A DNA stretch of 43,270 nt from positions 1 to 43,270 of IMG/VR virus record IMGVR_UViG_3300044846_003855. One strand, written 5' to 3'. This document shows positions 1 through 7,705 of the stretch, piece by piece. Origin of the DNA: a virus. A model generated the notes under the pieces. That model saw only the letters and a program-made list of their open reading frames with translations. It made no database searches and was not told the origin of the DNA. Numbering within the stretch: the stretch's first letter is position 1; every line of letters starts with the position of its first letter. The translations under genes and the position numbers were made by a program.

Positions 1-70
1 CCGGAAGGCATCCCTCGTTCGGGGAGCGAGCGCAGTCTGCCCGAAACCGATTCCCGCCCGCAACCTCCAG

Positions 71-610
71 CTACACCACTCGCGAGTCGTTCGGATTGAA
101 GGGCTCGTAGGTCGTCTTTCCGTTGACGACGAACATCGACAGATTCTGCCCGCGCTTCTGCTTGTCGCGGGGGTTCAGCAGCCCGACATGGACCCACGTT
201 CGCTCAAAGATAAGCTGGTCGAGCTTCACGCCGGTCGTGATGATGTCGGTCATCAGCTTCTTGCACCCGTGCGGCGGGTGAAGGTCAGCCGCGAGGCCGT
301 AGCTGTGGGCCGAGGTGGTCGAGCCGCCGACAGCCTTGTTGACGGCGTCGGAGCGGTAGCCCGAGTTCACCTTGAGCGGCCCCACCTTGGCGCGGATGGG
401 CTCCAGCGCCTCGTTGCAGAGCTTGCGGAGGTTCTCGATGACCTCCGGCGACGGGTCGTTGCTCAACCCCTTCGACCGGCCCGTCGGCGTGTCGAGCATC
501 TCCGACAGCTTGAAATGCGGGCTCAACTGAATGTCGTCGCACTTGCCGTCGCCGCCGCAGCGGTCGCAAGCCTTGTTCTTCCCCCAGCACTTCGGGCAAT
601 CCATCTGCAT
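71..610 (-). CDS. M15-family peptidoglycan peptidase (endolysin-like) with N-terminal zinc-ribbon-like segment
   Basis: This 179-aa protein carries the M15 zinc-peptidase signatures: a Ser-Gly-Tyr-Arg stretch near 83-86, the zinc-binding S-x-H-x-x-G-x-A-x-D pattern (His102, Asp109) and a W-V-H motif (His141) with a preceding Glu136. Family members hydrolyse D-Ala-containing peptide bonds in peptidoglycan, and phage members act as endolysins or virion lysins. The first 25 residues hold five cysteines (CPKC at 5-8, C15, C18, C24) resembling a small zinc ribbon, an unusual addition. There is no signal peptide. It is the last gene of the leftward operon, 3 bp after the signal-peptide membrane protein at 614-1075, which together suggests a lysis module. 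A dispersed-motif copy lies just after its stop. Confidence 0.85.
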   Translation of the reverse strand: MQMDCPKCWGKNKACDRCGGDGKCDDIQLSPHFKLSEMLDTPTGRSKGLSNDPSPEVIENLRKLCNEALEPIRAKVGPLKVNSGYRSDAVNKAVGGSTTSAHSYGLAADLHPPHGCKKLMTDIITTGVKLDQLIFERTWVHVGLLNPRDKQKRGQNLSMFVVNGKTTYEPFNPNDSRVV

Positions 611-613
611 CTG

Positions 614-1075
614 CTACTCCAAGACGACGAGCGCGAGAGCGCCCGCCGCCGCTGTGAAGGCTGCACCGAGCAGCCCGACTGAAACCGATTCCGACTGTGG
701 CAGCGGTGCCGCCGCGAGGGCCATGCCGGAGAGGAATCCGAGCCCCACCGCGCCGATGCGCCGCCCGTAGGGGACGGGCTTCGCCTTCACCACCGCGAGG
801 TCCGCGAGCGCCTTGTCCCTCTCCGAGACGGCGAGGTTGAGCTTGCTTTTGAGTACTCCGGCGTCGGCAGTACTCACTTCTGACCGCAGTACGCAGACGT
901 CCCGTTCCTTCCGAGCGTCGAGCAGCTTGTTGACGAGGGTGTCGAACCCCGCCCGCTGGCAGACGACGGTGTCGGCCACAGCGCGGCACGGCTGCTCTTC
1001 TGCCCGCACCAGCAGCGGGGCGCAGAGCGTCATGGCGCACGCGAGGAAGATGCAGACGGCGAGCGTGCGGGTCAC
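614..1075 (-). CDS. Signal-peptide protein with coiled coil and C-terminal membrane segments (spanin/holin candidate)
   Basis: I choose a GTG start whose first four bases (GTGA) overlap the stop of the upstream gene, giving 153 aa. Residues 1-25 form a signal peptide ending VRA. A charged, heptad-like stretch follows (about 45-98), then two hydrophobic segments at about 107-124 and 132-152 separated by a short Ser-rich turn encoded by a dispersed-motif copy (ESVS). Position next to an M15 peptidase and the membrane topology suggest a lysis accessory such as a spanin or holin, but no family was recognised. The longer open frame upstream overlaps the neighbouring gene extensively and lacks a ribosome-binding site. 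Confidence 0.6.
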   Translation of the reverse strand: MTRTLAVCIFLACAMTLCAPLLVRAEEQPCRAVADTVVCQRAGFDTLVNKLLDARKERDVCVLRSEVSTADAGVLKSKLNLAVSERDKALADLAVVKAKPVPYGRRIGAVGLGFLSGMALAAAPLPQSESVSVGLLGAAFTAAAGALALVVLE

Positions 1076-1614
1076 TTCTTCCTCGACTTCGGGCCACGAT
1101 ACTGGCTGCTTTTCTTGCAGCTTCCCCAAATGCCCTTCTTCTCCGGCCCCCAGTATCCCCACTCCATCAAGTCGTCCCCTGCCCAGCGAACCGTCGATGC
1201 CGGAACCTTGAAGCCGCACACCTTGTAGGACTCCGGGTCGATGCTGTCGCGATGCTCCTTCGCGTATTCCGGCGCGAGCGCAATCCAATCACCGGGGTTC
1301 AGTTCAGCCTTCGGCCCTGCCCGGAAGACATGAACCAAGGAATCGGGCTTCCCGCGCTTCCCCCGCATCGCATCGGACACAGGCCACACATACTGCGGGA
1401 AGCCTGTGTACCAGCTAGGCGACGCCGTGTAGATGTCCTTCGGCGCAGGGCTTCCCGGCGCAAGAAGGTCGTGCAGCGGCGGGCCATCTTCCGGCGGGCG
1501 ATGGGCCATCCCGTAGTCGGCCACATTGCCGTCCAGCGAACAGGAAGCGCGACGACGGCCAGCACCACGCTTTCGGGGCACCGCGCAGAGCTTCTTCGGC
1601 TTCCTCTTGGGCAC
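1072..1614 (-). CDS. ADP-ribosyltransferase-like phage protein with basic termini
   Basis: A protein of 180 aa with a Lys/Arg-rich N terminus (MPKRKPKK) and C terminus. The central part, residues about 95-157, reads V-F-R-A-G, then P-G-D-W-I-A-L with E-Y-A-K-E-H, then a V-P-A-S strand and G-D-D-L-M-E-W-G-Y. This order (Arg, 'PGDWv.l...YA..H', and a Gly-Asp-Asp...Glu-Trp-Gly-Tyr end) resembles an ART-fold domain often found in phage proteins; Glu151 would be the catalytic Glu. The Ser-Thr-Ser of classical R-S-E enzymes is not evident, so activity is uncertain. The fold call is from pattern memory, not a search. The basic ends fit the Arg-rich tag shared with other proteins of this arm. Confidence 0.45.
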   Translation of the reverse strand: MPKRKPKKLCAVPRKRGAGRRRASCSLDGNVADYGMAHRPPEDGPPLHDLLAPGSPAPKDIYTASPSWYTGFPQYVWPVSDAMRGKRGKPDSLVHVFRAGPKAELNPGDWIALAPEYAKEHRDSIDPESYKVCGFKVPASTVRWAGDDLMEWGYWGPEKKGIWGSCKKSSQYRGPKSRKK

Positions 1615-1617
1615 GAC

Positions 1618-1848
1618 CTACTCCTCCTTCATCATCTTCACGACGGACCCGGCGACCAGCACCGAGACGAACGCCATGAAGCCCGCAATCGCCATCCGCT
1701 TCGCGGTCGTCGTCGCAGGGGTGGTCGAGTAAAACTTGCTGATGGGGAACTCAATCACCGCGATGACGCCCGCAGCGGTCAGCGCGAGCGGGAACAGGCT
1801 TTCGGGAGCGGTCGGGTTCGCAGCGAGTCGGCGCATCATCGCCTCCAT
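1618..1848 (-). CDS. Small two-TM membrane protein
   Basis: The 76-aa product has two hydrophobic helices at about 18-36 and 50-70 with a short polar Thr-rich loop and a charged C terminus (KMMKEE). Size, topology and location in the lytic cluster would fit a holin, but many phage-arm proteins here have similar helices and no family is recognised. It overlaps the end of the upstream zinc-ribbon gene by 13 bp and is followed after 3 bp by the ART-like gene. Confidence 0.6.
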   Translation of the reverse strand: MEAMMRRLAANPTAPESLFPLALTAAGVIAVIEFPISKFYSTTPATTTAKRMAIAGFMAFVSVLVAGSVVKMMKEE

Positions 1849-2033
1849 GAGTCAGCGCCCGGAAACGAGCGCGACGGCGTTGGGAACTGTCGGGTCACCT
1901 TCGCCCAGCATTCGCTGCGGGGTTCGGTGTGGTCGCTCTTCTCAATGCACCGAGTCGGTTCATCCGACAGGTCGATGCGAACGTGCGTGTCGAACGTGTG
2001 GCCCGCCTCGCAGCGGTAGGTCTGAAGGGGCAC
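1836..2033 (-). CDS. FmdB-like zinc-ribbon small protein (degenerate)
   Basis: The 65-aa protein starts MPLQTYRCEAGH, close to the M-P-x-Y-x-Y-x-C opening of FmdB-type zinc ribbons; further cysteines are at 29 and 42. The usual C-x-x-C pairs are incomplete (C8 with His12, then single C29 and C42), so metal binding is uncertain. The C-terminal 20 residues are Ser/Arg-rich. It sits between the hydrolase-like gene and a small membrane protein. Confidence 0.55.
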   Translation of the reverse strand: MPLQTYRCEAGHTFDTHVRIDLSDEPTRCIEKSDHTEPRSECWAKVTRQFPTPSRSFPGADSWRR

Positions 2034-2042
2034 GGGAATCTC

Positions 2043-2723
2043 CTAGTTGCCGACGGGCGCGGCGAGCGCCTCTTCGTACATCGCGAAGAACTTCGGGACC
2101 ATGTCGCGGTGCGACACGGGCACAACCTGCGCCTCGCCTCCGGCCTTGTTGATGGCGGCGGCAATCTGCGGCATGGCTTGCTTGATGGACTCGTACTTCG
2201 CCGCCCAGTTCGCCACGTTGTAAATCATGCGAACCCCTGCATTCCAAGGCAGATTGAGGTAGCGCACGTTGGTTGATGGGTCGATGAGCCCGACGAACGA
2301 GAACTCCGGCGAGAACCCGTTCTGAACGTCTGCACCGCCCGCCGAGAAGCCGAGAGCCTTCACTCCGGCGACGGTGAGCCCCTCGCGAGCGGCGATGGCC
2401 CGGCCCTGCTGAACGTAGGACGCGAGCGAGCCCGAGCCCGTGTCCACGAACAGCATCAGCGCCCGCCGCTTGAGCGAGTCCGGGGCGACCTTCGCGATGG
2501 CCCGCTTGGTCGCGTAGGACACGCTGGGCGTGCCTCCGAAGAAGACGATGAGCGGAGCGGTCGAGAGCCCCGTGGGGACGGAGACGACAGCCTTTCCGTC
2601 CTCGTAGCTCTTCACGCCGGAACCGATTTTCGGACTCGACGCCGTCGGGGTCTGCCCCATGAAGAGAACCGCTCCGACACCAAGCGCCGCGAGGGCTGCG
2701 ACGAAGAGAGCCTTCCGGTTCAT
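2043..2723 (-). CDS. Membrane-anchored alpha/beta-hydrolase-like protein
   Basis: The ATG overlaps the stop of the upstream M15 gene (ATGA), giving 226 aa. Residues 5-23 form a signal anchor. The mature part shows an early beta strand with P-L-I-V-F-F-G-G (57-64, the oxyanion-type loop), a nucleophile elbow G-F-S-A-G (Ser127) and a late His205, with Asp148 as a possible acid. This is the order of an alpha/beta hydrolase, so a lipase, esterase or amidase acting at the envelope is plausible. A weak dispersed-motif copy lies within codons 32-35. Sitting between two peptidoglycan peptidases, it may be part of envelope breaching. Confidence 0.6.
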   Translation of the reverse strand: MNRKALFVAALAALGVGAVLFMGQTPTASSPKIGSGVKSYEDGKAVVSVPTGLSTAPLIVFFGGTPSVSYATKRAIAKVAPDSLKRRALMLFVDTGSGSLASYVQQGRAIAAREGLTVAGVKALGFSAGGADVQNGFSPEFSFVGLIDPSTNVRYLNLPWNAGVRMIYNVANWAAKYESIKQAMPQIAAAINKAGGEAQVVPVSHRDMVPKFFAMYEEALAAPVGN

Positions 2724-3433
2724 CACGCCACTCCCGTCTGCTCGTACTGGTCGCGGTCCCGCTGATAGGCCCAATGCCACGGCTCGTACCCCGGACGCCC
2801 GAAGGTGCCCCCGTTGTCCACGAAGCCGTAGCGGCCAGCATTCTCGCGGAGCCAGTTCCACACGGGCGAGCCCTGCGGGCCGACTTGAATGTCGAACGCG
2901 GTGCCCTCTTGGTGATTGCTGAAGCCCGCCTGTGCCGTGAAAGGCTTGCAGGGAACATATCGACCCGTCGCAGCACCGCCGACGCAGTTCTCCTTCCGCA
3001 GCTTCACCTGCTTCGCCATCGTGCGGAACGAACTGTTGAGCCGCAGGGTGAATCCGGCGCGATTCGCCGCAGCGTAGAGCCGCTGGAACGCCGCCCATGC
3101 GTTCGTCGGGTAGGACTGCGCGTAGAAGCCCGGCTGCGACGGAAGCTCCGAGATTTGGATGGGGTACGCCAAGCCCTTGGCGTAGCCGGTGACCTTCACC
3201 GTGCCGCAGCCCTTCGGAGTCGAGAGCAGCTTGTCGATGTTCCCGCAGTCGCCGGACGGCGGGGGAACTTCGGGCTCGTTCTCACCGGCACCACCGCCCT
3301 CGCCGCCGGAGAGGAAGAGCCAGTAGAAGAGGGCCGCGCCGCCCGCAAGCACAGCGAACAGCGGCACCGCGACGCGGCCCACGGTCACCCGTCGCTTGAG
3401 GTCGAGTTCTCCGAGCTTTCGTCGCCGTGCCAT
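2723..3433 (-). CDS. VanY-type M15 D,D-carboxypeptidase, membrane-anchored, Arg-tagged N terminus
   Basis: This 236-aa protein has an N-terminal basic tag (MARRRKLGEL), a TM helix at about 21-41, a Gly/Pro-rich linker and an M15B catalytic domain. Zinc motif S-N-H-Q-E-G-T-A-F-D gives His174 and Asp181; the downstream E-P-W-H-W gives catalytic Glu217 and zinc ligand His220. Four cysteines (63, 76, 150, 162) could form disulphides, consistent with an exported domain. The family cleaves the terminal D-Ala of peptidoglycan stems. With the second M15 enzyme at 71-610 the window encodes two distinct cell-wall peptidases. The membrane anchor suggests a virion-membrane or periplasmic role rather than a soluble endolysin. 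Confidence 0.85.
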   Translation of the reverse strand: MARRRKLGELDLKRRVTVGRVAVPLFAVLAGGAALFYWLFLSGGEGGGAGENEPEVPPPSGDCGNIDKLLSTPKGCGTVKVTGYAKGLAYPIQISELPSQPGFYAQSYPTNAWAAFQRLYAAANRAGFTLRLNSSFRTMAKQVKLRKENCVGGAATGRYVPCKPFTAQAGFSNHQEGTAFDIQVGPQGSPVWNWLRENAGRYGFVDNGGTFGRPGYEPWHWAYQRDRDQYEQTGVA

Positions 3434-3570
3434 CAGTTCCTGCCACCCTTCCTGCCCCGTGCCCGCTGTTCGTTTCGGCCCAGCGCCCGCCCGTAGAAGA
3501 ACGCAGCCGCGACGAAGAGGACCGGCCCGAGGAGAGACTTCACCGTGTAGGCGACGGGTCCGTTAGTCAC
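3433..3570 (-). CDS. 45-aa one-TM protein
   Basis: A GTG codon overlaps the upstream stop (GTGACTAAC) and the frame ends in TGATG with the VanY start, so it is tightly coupled at both ends. The product has a hydrophobic helix at about 13-27 and a basic tail rich in Arg/Gly (RNEQRARGRKGGRN). It is short but fills the otherwise empty 130 bp and has the same layout (one TM plus basic tail) as its neighbours. No function is recognised. Confidence 0.6.
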   Translation of the reverse strand: MTNGPVAYTVKSLLGPVLFVAAAFFYGRALGRNEQRARGRKGGRN

Positions 3571-3748
3571 GGGTCACCTTCTTGGACCGGGCGTCGGCCC
3601 GGAGAGCGAGAACGAGGGCCACCGCACCGGCGACGAGGACGCCAGTTTTCAGGCGGTCCCACCATTGAAAGTAGGCCGCGCCGTTCTGCATGGCGGTCGT
3701 CGCATCGTCGGCCCAGCCGTGAAGCACGCCCCTGCTGGCAAACGGCAT
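3563..3748 (-). CDS. 61-aa one-TM protein
   Basis: The protein has an amphipathic N-terminal half, a TM helix at about 34-50 and a basic C terminus. Its ATG overlaps the stop of the upstream gene at 3748 and its TAA overlaps the next GTG start, so translation is coupled. No family is recognised; it belongs to the run of small membrane proteins between 3.4 and 5.2 kb. Confidence 0.6.
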   Translation of the reverse strand: MPFASRGVLHGWADDATTAMQNGAAYFQWWDRLKTGVLVAGAVALVLALRADARSKKVTRD

Positions 3749-4035
3749 CAGTTCCTCCGAATCACTTCGTTCGCGATGTCCACCGAGTCCTGCTCCCGAA
3801 CGGTGGCATCGTCCTGTTCCAGCTTGGCGAGCCGCGCCGAAACCGATTCCTTCACCTCTGCGGCGTGCGTCTCAGCAGCGACGGCGATGGCTTGGTTCTT
3901 CTCGACGGACGCCGCAGCAGCCTTCGCTTTGGCTTCCAGCGCGTCGAGCAGGGCGGTGTGCTTGGCGGTCTTCTTCAGCCACGCGAAGACGAACGTGGCG
4001 AGCCCGGCGACGAACAGCAGGAACGCGGTCATCAC
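3748..4035 (-). CDS. Membrane protein with long coiled coil
   Basis: Of 95 aa, residues 3-20 are a TM helix and about 25-90 are an Ala/Glu/Lys-rich coiled coil. The topology (N-terminal anchor, long helix) is that of i-spanin-like or tail-chaperone-like proteins, but sequence gives no family. A full dispersed-motif copy is read as ESVS at about residue 64. It overlaps both neighbours by 1-4 bp. Confidence 0.65.
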   Translation of the reverse strand: MMTAFLLFVAGLATFVFAWLKKTAKHTALLDALEAKAKAAAASVEKNQAIAVAAETHAAEVKESVSARLAKLEQDDATVREQDSVDIANEVIRRN

Positions 4036-4820
4036 TTCTTCCCCTTGGCCTTGACGGCAGCTTCCATCTTGCTGATGCGCTTGCTGAAGGTGTCGAGACG
4101 CTCGTCGATTTCTTCATTGGAGCCGCTGGCGCGTGCAGACAGGCTGGACGCCTTCTCGACGGCGCTGTCGGCTTTGGCCGACACAGCGGCAAGCTGGTCG
4201 CGCAGGGACGACAGGGCGCTCTCCGCGAGCCGAAGCTGGGACTCCGCGCTCTCGACCTTCGCCGCGAGGGCCGCACGCTTGGACTCGCACTCGCCGTGCT
4301 TGTCGTCGTCGCGCTTCTGATTGTCGGCCTGTAGCTCCAGTTCCTTCATCCGCTGCTCATGGGCGAGTTCGTCCTTCTTCGCCGCAGCCTTCTGCTTCGA
4401 CTGAAGGTACTTCCACACGGCACCGCCACCGCCGACGACGGCGATGAGGGCCATGACGATGCCGGTGGCACCGCCGCCAGCATTCGCGGCGATGCGGGAG
4501 AGGTCGTCGGCGCTGGGAACGGCGGGGACTCCGACGGTCGCGGTGACGGGCGCGGGTACTTCCTGTGCGGGCTCAACAACGACGTCGGGGGTCAGTCTTG
4601 GCAGGGACATGGTCTTCTCCTTGTGAAGACGCAGTTTCGCACGCGGGGGCTGTTCCTGCCACGCGGTGGTCGTTTCCGAGGGTGACTCCGGGGGTGACTC
4701 ATAGAACACCCAGCCCTTGAAGCCGGGTGGGAGACGACAACCTCCCGGCGGCTCGCCGACGTCAGAGGTGAAGCCGTTGGCGTTGAGCTTCCACGGGCAT
4801 ACGGGGCGTGTGTCTTCCAT
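4032..4820 (-). CDS. Membrane protein with C-terminal coiled coil; possible dual start
   Basis: From the ATG at 4820, preceded by AAAGGAG, the product is 262 aa. The first 70 residues are Pro/Cys-containing and hydrophilic; a TM helix at about 125-142 is followed by a long charged coiled coil to a Lys-rich end (KAKGKK). An in-frame ATG at 4610 also has a strong ribosome-binding site (AAGGAG, 6 bp ahead) and would give a 192-aa form starting MSLPRLTPD. Two products from one frame are therefore plausible. No family is recognised. The gap upstream (4821-4890) contains a dispersed-motif copy. Confidence 0.65.
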   Translation of the reverse strand: MEDTRPVCPWKLNANGFTSDVGEPPGGCRLPPGFKGWVFYESPPESPSETTTAWQEQPPRAKLRLHKEKTMSLPRLTPDVVVEPAQEVPAPVTATVGVPAVPSADDLSRIAANAGGGATGIVMALIAVVGGGGAVWKYLQSKQKAAAKKDELAHEQRMKELELQADNQKRDDDKHGECESKRAALAAKVESAESQLRLAESALSSLRDQLAAVSAKADSAVEKASSLSARASGSNEEIDERLDTFSKRISKMEAAVKAKGKK

Positions 4821-4890
4821 CGGAGACTCCTTTGTCCCCGAGGCGACTGTACCCGAGCCGGAATCGGTTTCGCTACGGGACCGGCACGCT

Positions 4891-5178
4891 CTACGCCCGC
4901 CGCCACGTTGCCTGTTCCTTGAGCATTTCGATGAACTGGTCACGCTGCGACATGAGGTACTTCTCGCGTTCGATGGTGCGGTCGCGCTCGCGCTCCATGA
5001 CGTTGTCGATGCGGGCTTGCAGCGCGGTGATGCGCGAGAGGAACTGCTCGCGGTCGGTCTGCCACATTGAATGCTGGTAGTACAGCACGCCCACCATGAT
5101 GAGGATGGTGAAGGACTGCTCCTTCAGCTTCCCGAGGAACGTGTCGGTTGCGCTGGGAGCGGGCGTCTGCTCGTCCAT
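4891..5178 (-). CDS. One-TM coiled-coil protein
   Basis: The ATG chosen is coupled to the upstream stop (TGATG) and preceded by GGAGG, giving 95 aa. A TM helix at about 23-37 is followed by a charged coiled coil (42-90) rich in Arg/Glu. The layout matches 3748-4035 and 9190-9507, so the arm contains a set of similarly built membrane coiled-coil proteins. The function is unknown. Confidence 0.65.
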   Translation of the reverse strand: MDEQTPAPSATDTFLGKLKEQSFTILIMVGVLYYQHSMWQTDREQFLSRITALQARIDNVMERERDRTIEREKYLMSQRDQFIEMLKEQATWRRA

Positions 5179-6269
5179 CACTTCCTCCGTTTCAGCTTCT
5201 TTTCGAGCTTCTTGAGAGCCGGGTAGTACCCGCCGCCCTTGAACTCGCACAGGTGCGCGGCGGCAATCTTCGCCGTCTTCAGCACGCCGCCCCGCGTGAC
5301 GTCGCGGTGTTCGCGCTCAGTCTCCATGCCCTCGCGAAGCTGGGCGATGGTGAAGCCGCACTTGCGGGTCCACTTCGGGAGGCGGGCGGCGGCACGCTTC
5401 ACGGTGGCGAGCGGGATGCGCCCGGTCTTCGGGAGGCCCGAGAGCAGGAACGTGTCACCGTCGTCGCTCCACGGGTTCTTCACGACTTTCACGCGGGGCT
5501 CACGCCTTGCGAACCCCTCCCACGACTTGGTGGACGAGGAATCTACGCGGCCACCCGAATAACTGGCGACTCCCGCGCATCCGCGAGCCTTCACTTCGTC
5601 CCGCAGGAACTTGAGCAGTTCGGGGTAGAGCCCCTTTTTCTGCCAAGGGGCGGGTATCTCTCCGACTTCGACGGATGCCCACCCCGAGTTCCATGAGCAG
5701 TCCGCAGCCTTCACATGGCCCGCCCACTTGCCGTCGGCAGTTCTCGCTTCGACCGTGTACCGATGCTCATCTTCGTCGTCACCGCTGTCTGTGAAGCGCA
5801 GCTTGAGGCCAAGGTCTTCCGCGACACCCGCGAGCGGGATGCGCCCCTTCTTCGGCAGTCCCGCGAGTCCCTCAAAGTAGTAGTTCCCCGAAGACATCCC
5901 GTCGTTTTCAAACTGCACGCGGGCCTCCCGCTTGGCGAACTTCTTCCACGAATCCGACGACTGATTTCGGATGCGACCCGCGCCGTAGCTCGCGATGCCC
6001 TTGCAGCCTTCGCGCTGGGCAAAGTCACGAAGCTCCGTCAGCATCACAGGGTAGAGCCCCTTGCCCTGCATCCACAGCGCAACGGTTGTGCCGAGGATGG
6101 GCGCATACCCACCCTTTTCGCAAAGCTCCGCAGTAACCCACCCCGCTTCTGTGCCCGATTCGGGATGCTTTGCGGTCACCCGAAAGTTCCCCGACTGCGT
6201 GAAGCCGGGCGTGAGCGTCAGTTCGGGGAACGTCGGGAGCGGAGCGTTCTTCTTCCGGCGCGGCTTCAT
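5178..6269 (-). CDS. Tandem GNAT-like acetyltransferase-fold protein with C-terminal DUF5661-like domain
   Basis: This protein of 363 aa is built of two homologous halves. Residues about 60-110 and 202-252 both contain the GNAT acetyl-CoA loop-like Q-x-K-G-L-Y-P followed by a helix and a G-(C)-x-G-(I/V)-A-S-Y-x-(A/G)-G-R strand. Each half ends with F-A-(K/R)-R-E-x-R-V and then a G-L-P-K-x-G-R-I-P-L-A linker. Residues about 305-357 (G-M-E-T-E-R-E-H, K-I-A-A-A-H-L, Y-Y-P-A-L) match the pattern of DUF5661, a small helical domain common in phage proteins. Both termini are basic (MKPRRKK, KKLKRRK). Acetylation or a fold used structurally are both possible; no substrate can be assigned. Confidence 0.65.
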   Translation of the reverse strand: MKPRRKKNAPLPTFPELTLTPGFTQSGNFRVTAKHPESGTEAGWVTAELCEKGGYAPILGTTVALWMQGKGLYPVMLTELRDFAQREGCKGIASYGAGRIRNQSSDSWKKFAKREARVQFENDGMSSGNYYFEGLAGLPKKGRIPLAGVAEDLGLKLRFTDSGDDEDEHRYTVEARTADGKWAGHVKAADCSWNSGWASVEVGEIPAPWQKKGLYPELLKFLRDEVKARGCAGVASYSGGRVDSSSTKSWEGFARREPRVKVVKNPWSDDGDTFLLSGLPKTGRIPLATVKRAAARLPKWTRKCGFTIAQLREGMETEREHRDVTRGGVLKTAKIAAAHLCEFKGGGYYPALKKLEKKLKRRK

Positions 6270-6574
6270 CGGAACACCTCCCCCACCACGCGGCCCGAAA
6301 CCGATTCCCGGCGCTCACCGAGCCGGTCTTGAGCGACGACGCGAAGACGACAGAGCCCGCCGGGCTGCACCGCACCCTTCACGATGGAGCAGCCCGACGG
6401 AGCCCGCCAAAACGCGCAGTTGGAACACTTCATGCCCGTGCCGCGATGCGGGTTCTGCGGCTCATCGACGTAGCAAGCGCCCTCTGTGTCATGTGCTTTC
6501 GACCACGCGCCGACTTTCGACGCGATGGCAAGCTGCGTTCGGATGACGAGGTTCTGCCGTGCCGAGTAAGCCAT
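6266..6574 (-). CDS. Four-cysteine HiPIP-like small protein
   Basis: The 102-aa protein contains C50-x-x-C53, C62 and C75 in a K-C-S-N-C-A-F-W ... G-C-S-I-V-K-G-A-V-Q-P-G-G-L-C layout. This spacing resembles a small family of phage proteins compared with high-potential iron-sulphur proteins (CxxC, C, C with aromatic residues). Cluster or zinc binding is inferred, not shown. The start overlaps nothing upstream (9-bp gap) and its end overlaps the GNAT-like gene by 4 bp. A dispersed-motif copy is read as ESVS near the C terminus. Confidence 0.6.
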   Translation of the reverse strand: MAYSARQNLVIRTQLAIASKVGAWSKAHDTEGACYVDEPQNPHRGTGMKCSNCAFWRAPSGCSIVKGAVQPGGLCRLRVVAQDRLGERRESVSGRVVGEVFR

Positions 6575-6583
6575 GCCCGTCCT

Positions 6584-7171
6584 CTACCGGCGACGGTTGC
6601 GCCGTCGCAAGCCCTGCATCGCGCCACCCACCGCCGCGCCCTTGAAGGCTCCAGCGGCCCACGCCACACCACCCACAACGACGACGGCGATGAGCCCCTT
6701 CTGCCACATGGGGAGGTTCCGCAGCTTGTTGATGAAGCCACCGCCGACGGAGCCGCCGGGCGTGTCAGCGCCGGGGGCCGAGGCGTCGTTCGCGGTCTTT
6801 GCGAGCTTCTCTTCCTGCTTCACGGTGGCGGGCGGCTTCGATGTCGCCGCGTCCTGCTTCAGAATCTCCTCTCGCTTGGCGAGCAGTTCCTTCTGAAGCG
6901 CCGTGTAGAGCGCCGCAATCTCGACGCCGCGAGTGACGATGGTCTGATACTCGCTGGAGCCCGTCGTGAGGTTCGCCCAAAAGCCGTCAGTCTTCTCAGA
7001 CCACGCCTTCCATTCGGCGGCGAAGACATTCGACAAGTCCTGCCACCGCTTCGCGGCGTCGATAGCCTTCGTGGAGCGCGGGTACTTGTCGATGAGAACC
7101 TTCGTATCATCCGCGACCTTCTTGGCGTAGTTCCAAGCGTTCGTGGCTTCCTGCCGGAGTTCCTGTGACAT
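6584..7171 (-). CDS. Helical virion-type protein with C-terminal TM and Arg-rich tag
   Basis: The N-terminal 110 residues of this 195-aa protein are helical with many aromatic positions, a flexible Ser/Gly/Pro segment follows, then a TM helix at 158-175 and the tail G-L-R-R-R-N-R-R-R. The same plan (soluble helical domain, linker, one TM, Gly-hydrophobic-Arg-rich tail) is repeated in the next two genes, so the three appear to be related by architecture if not sequence. A membrane-inserted virion component is likely; there is no recognised family. Confidence 0.65.
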   Translation of the reverse strand: MSQELRQEATNAWNYAKKVADDTKVLIDKYPRSTKAIDAAKRWQDLSNVFAAEWKAWSEKTDGFWANLTTGSSEYQTIVTRGVEIAALYTALQKELLAKREEILKQDAATSKPPATVKQEEKLAKTANDASAPGADTPGGSVGGGFINKLRNLPMWQKGLIAVVVVGGVAWAAGAFKGAAVGGAMQGLRRRNRRR

Positions 7172-7180
7172 GGTCGATTC

Positions 7181-7696
7181 CTAGCGCCGACGGCGGCGAA
7201 GCCCAGCGACTGCACCAGCAGCCTTCGGGCGGTTGAGGTAGATGGAGAGTCCGATGATGGCGACGACGGCGACACCCGCTCCGACATAGAGAAGAGTGTT
7301 GTCCTCCTCCCCGAGTTGCTCCGGCGTCGGAGGAACGTAGTTCGCGGAAGCTGAAGGCTCGTTCGTCTCCGTCGCCTTCGCAATCACCTTCCGAATGAAT
7401 CCGCGAAACTTGTCGGCGTATTCGTTCGCCTTCTTCACATAGTCACCCCAAAGGGTGATTCCACGGGAAGACTCCGAAACGTAGTCGCGGTCCTTGTAGT
7501 ACTGGGCCTCGACGGGCATGAACTCCGCCCAAAAGTTCGCCGCGCCAGCCGCTTGCTTGTAGTTCAGCGCCGCAGCCTTCGCCTCGTCAATGAGGAGTCC
7601 GGCTTCCGCGAACGCCTTGACGGCGTCGTCCTTGCTCTTCCCGAAGCCGAGGAATCCAAGCTCCGGCTTCTTCTTCTCGCAGTACGCGATGTCCAT
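7181..7696 (-). CDS. Helical virion-type protein with C-terminal TM and Arg-rich tag
   Basis: The product is 171 aa: a helical domain with conserved-looking Trp/Tyr positions (residues 20-110), a Pro-rich linker, a TM helix at about 135-154 and the tail V-A-G-L-R-R-R-R-R. It is the second member of a three-gene set with the same plan. The start ATG follows GGAGGC by a short distance. The function is unknown. Confidence 0.65.
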   Translation of the reverse strand: MDIAYCEKKKPELGFLGFGKSKDDAVKAFAEAGLLIDEAKAAALNYKQAAGAANFWAEFMPVEAQYYKDRDYVSESSRGITLWGDYVKKANEYADKFRGFIRKVIAKATETNEPSASANYVPPTPEQLGEEDNTLLYVGAGVAVVAIIGLSIYLNRPKAAGAVAGLRRRRR

Positions 7697-7705
7697 GAGA
7701 GCCTC

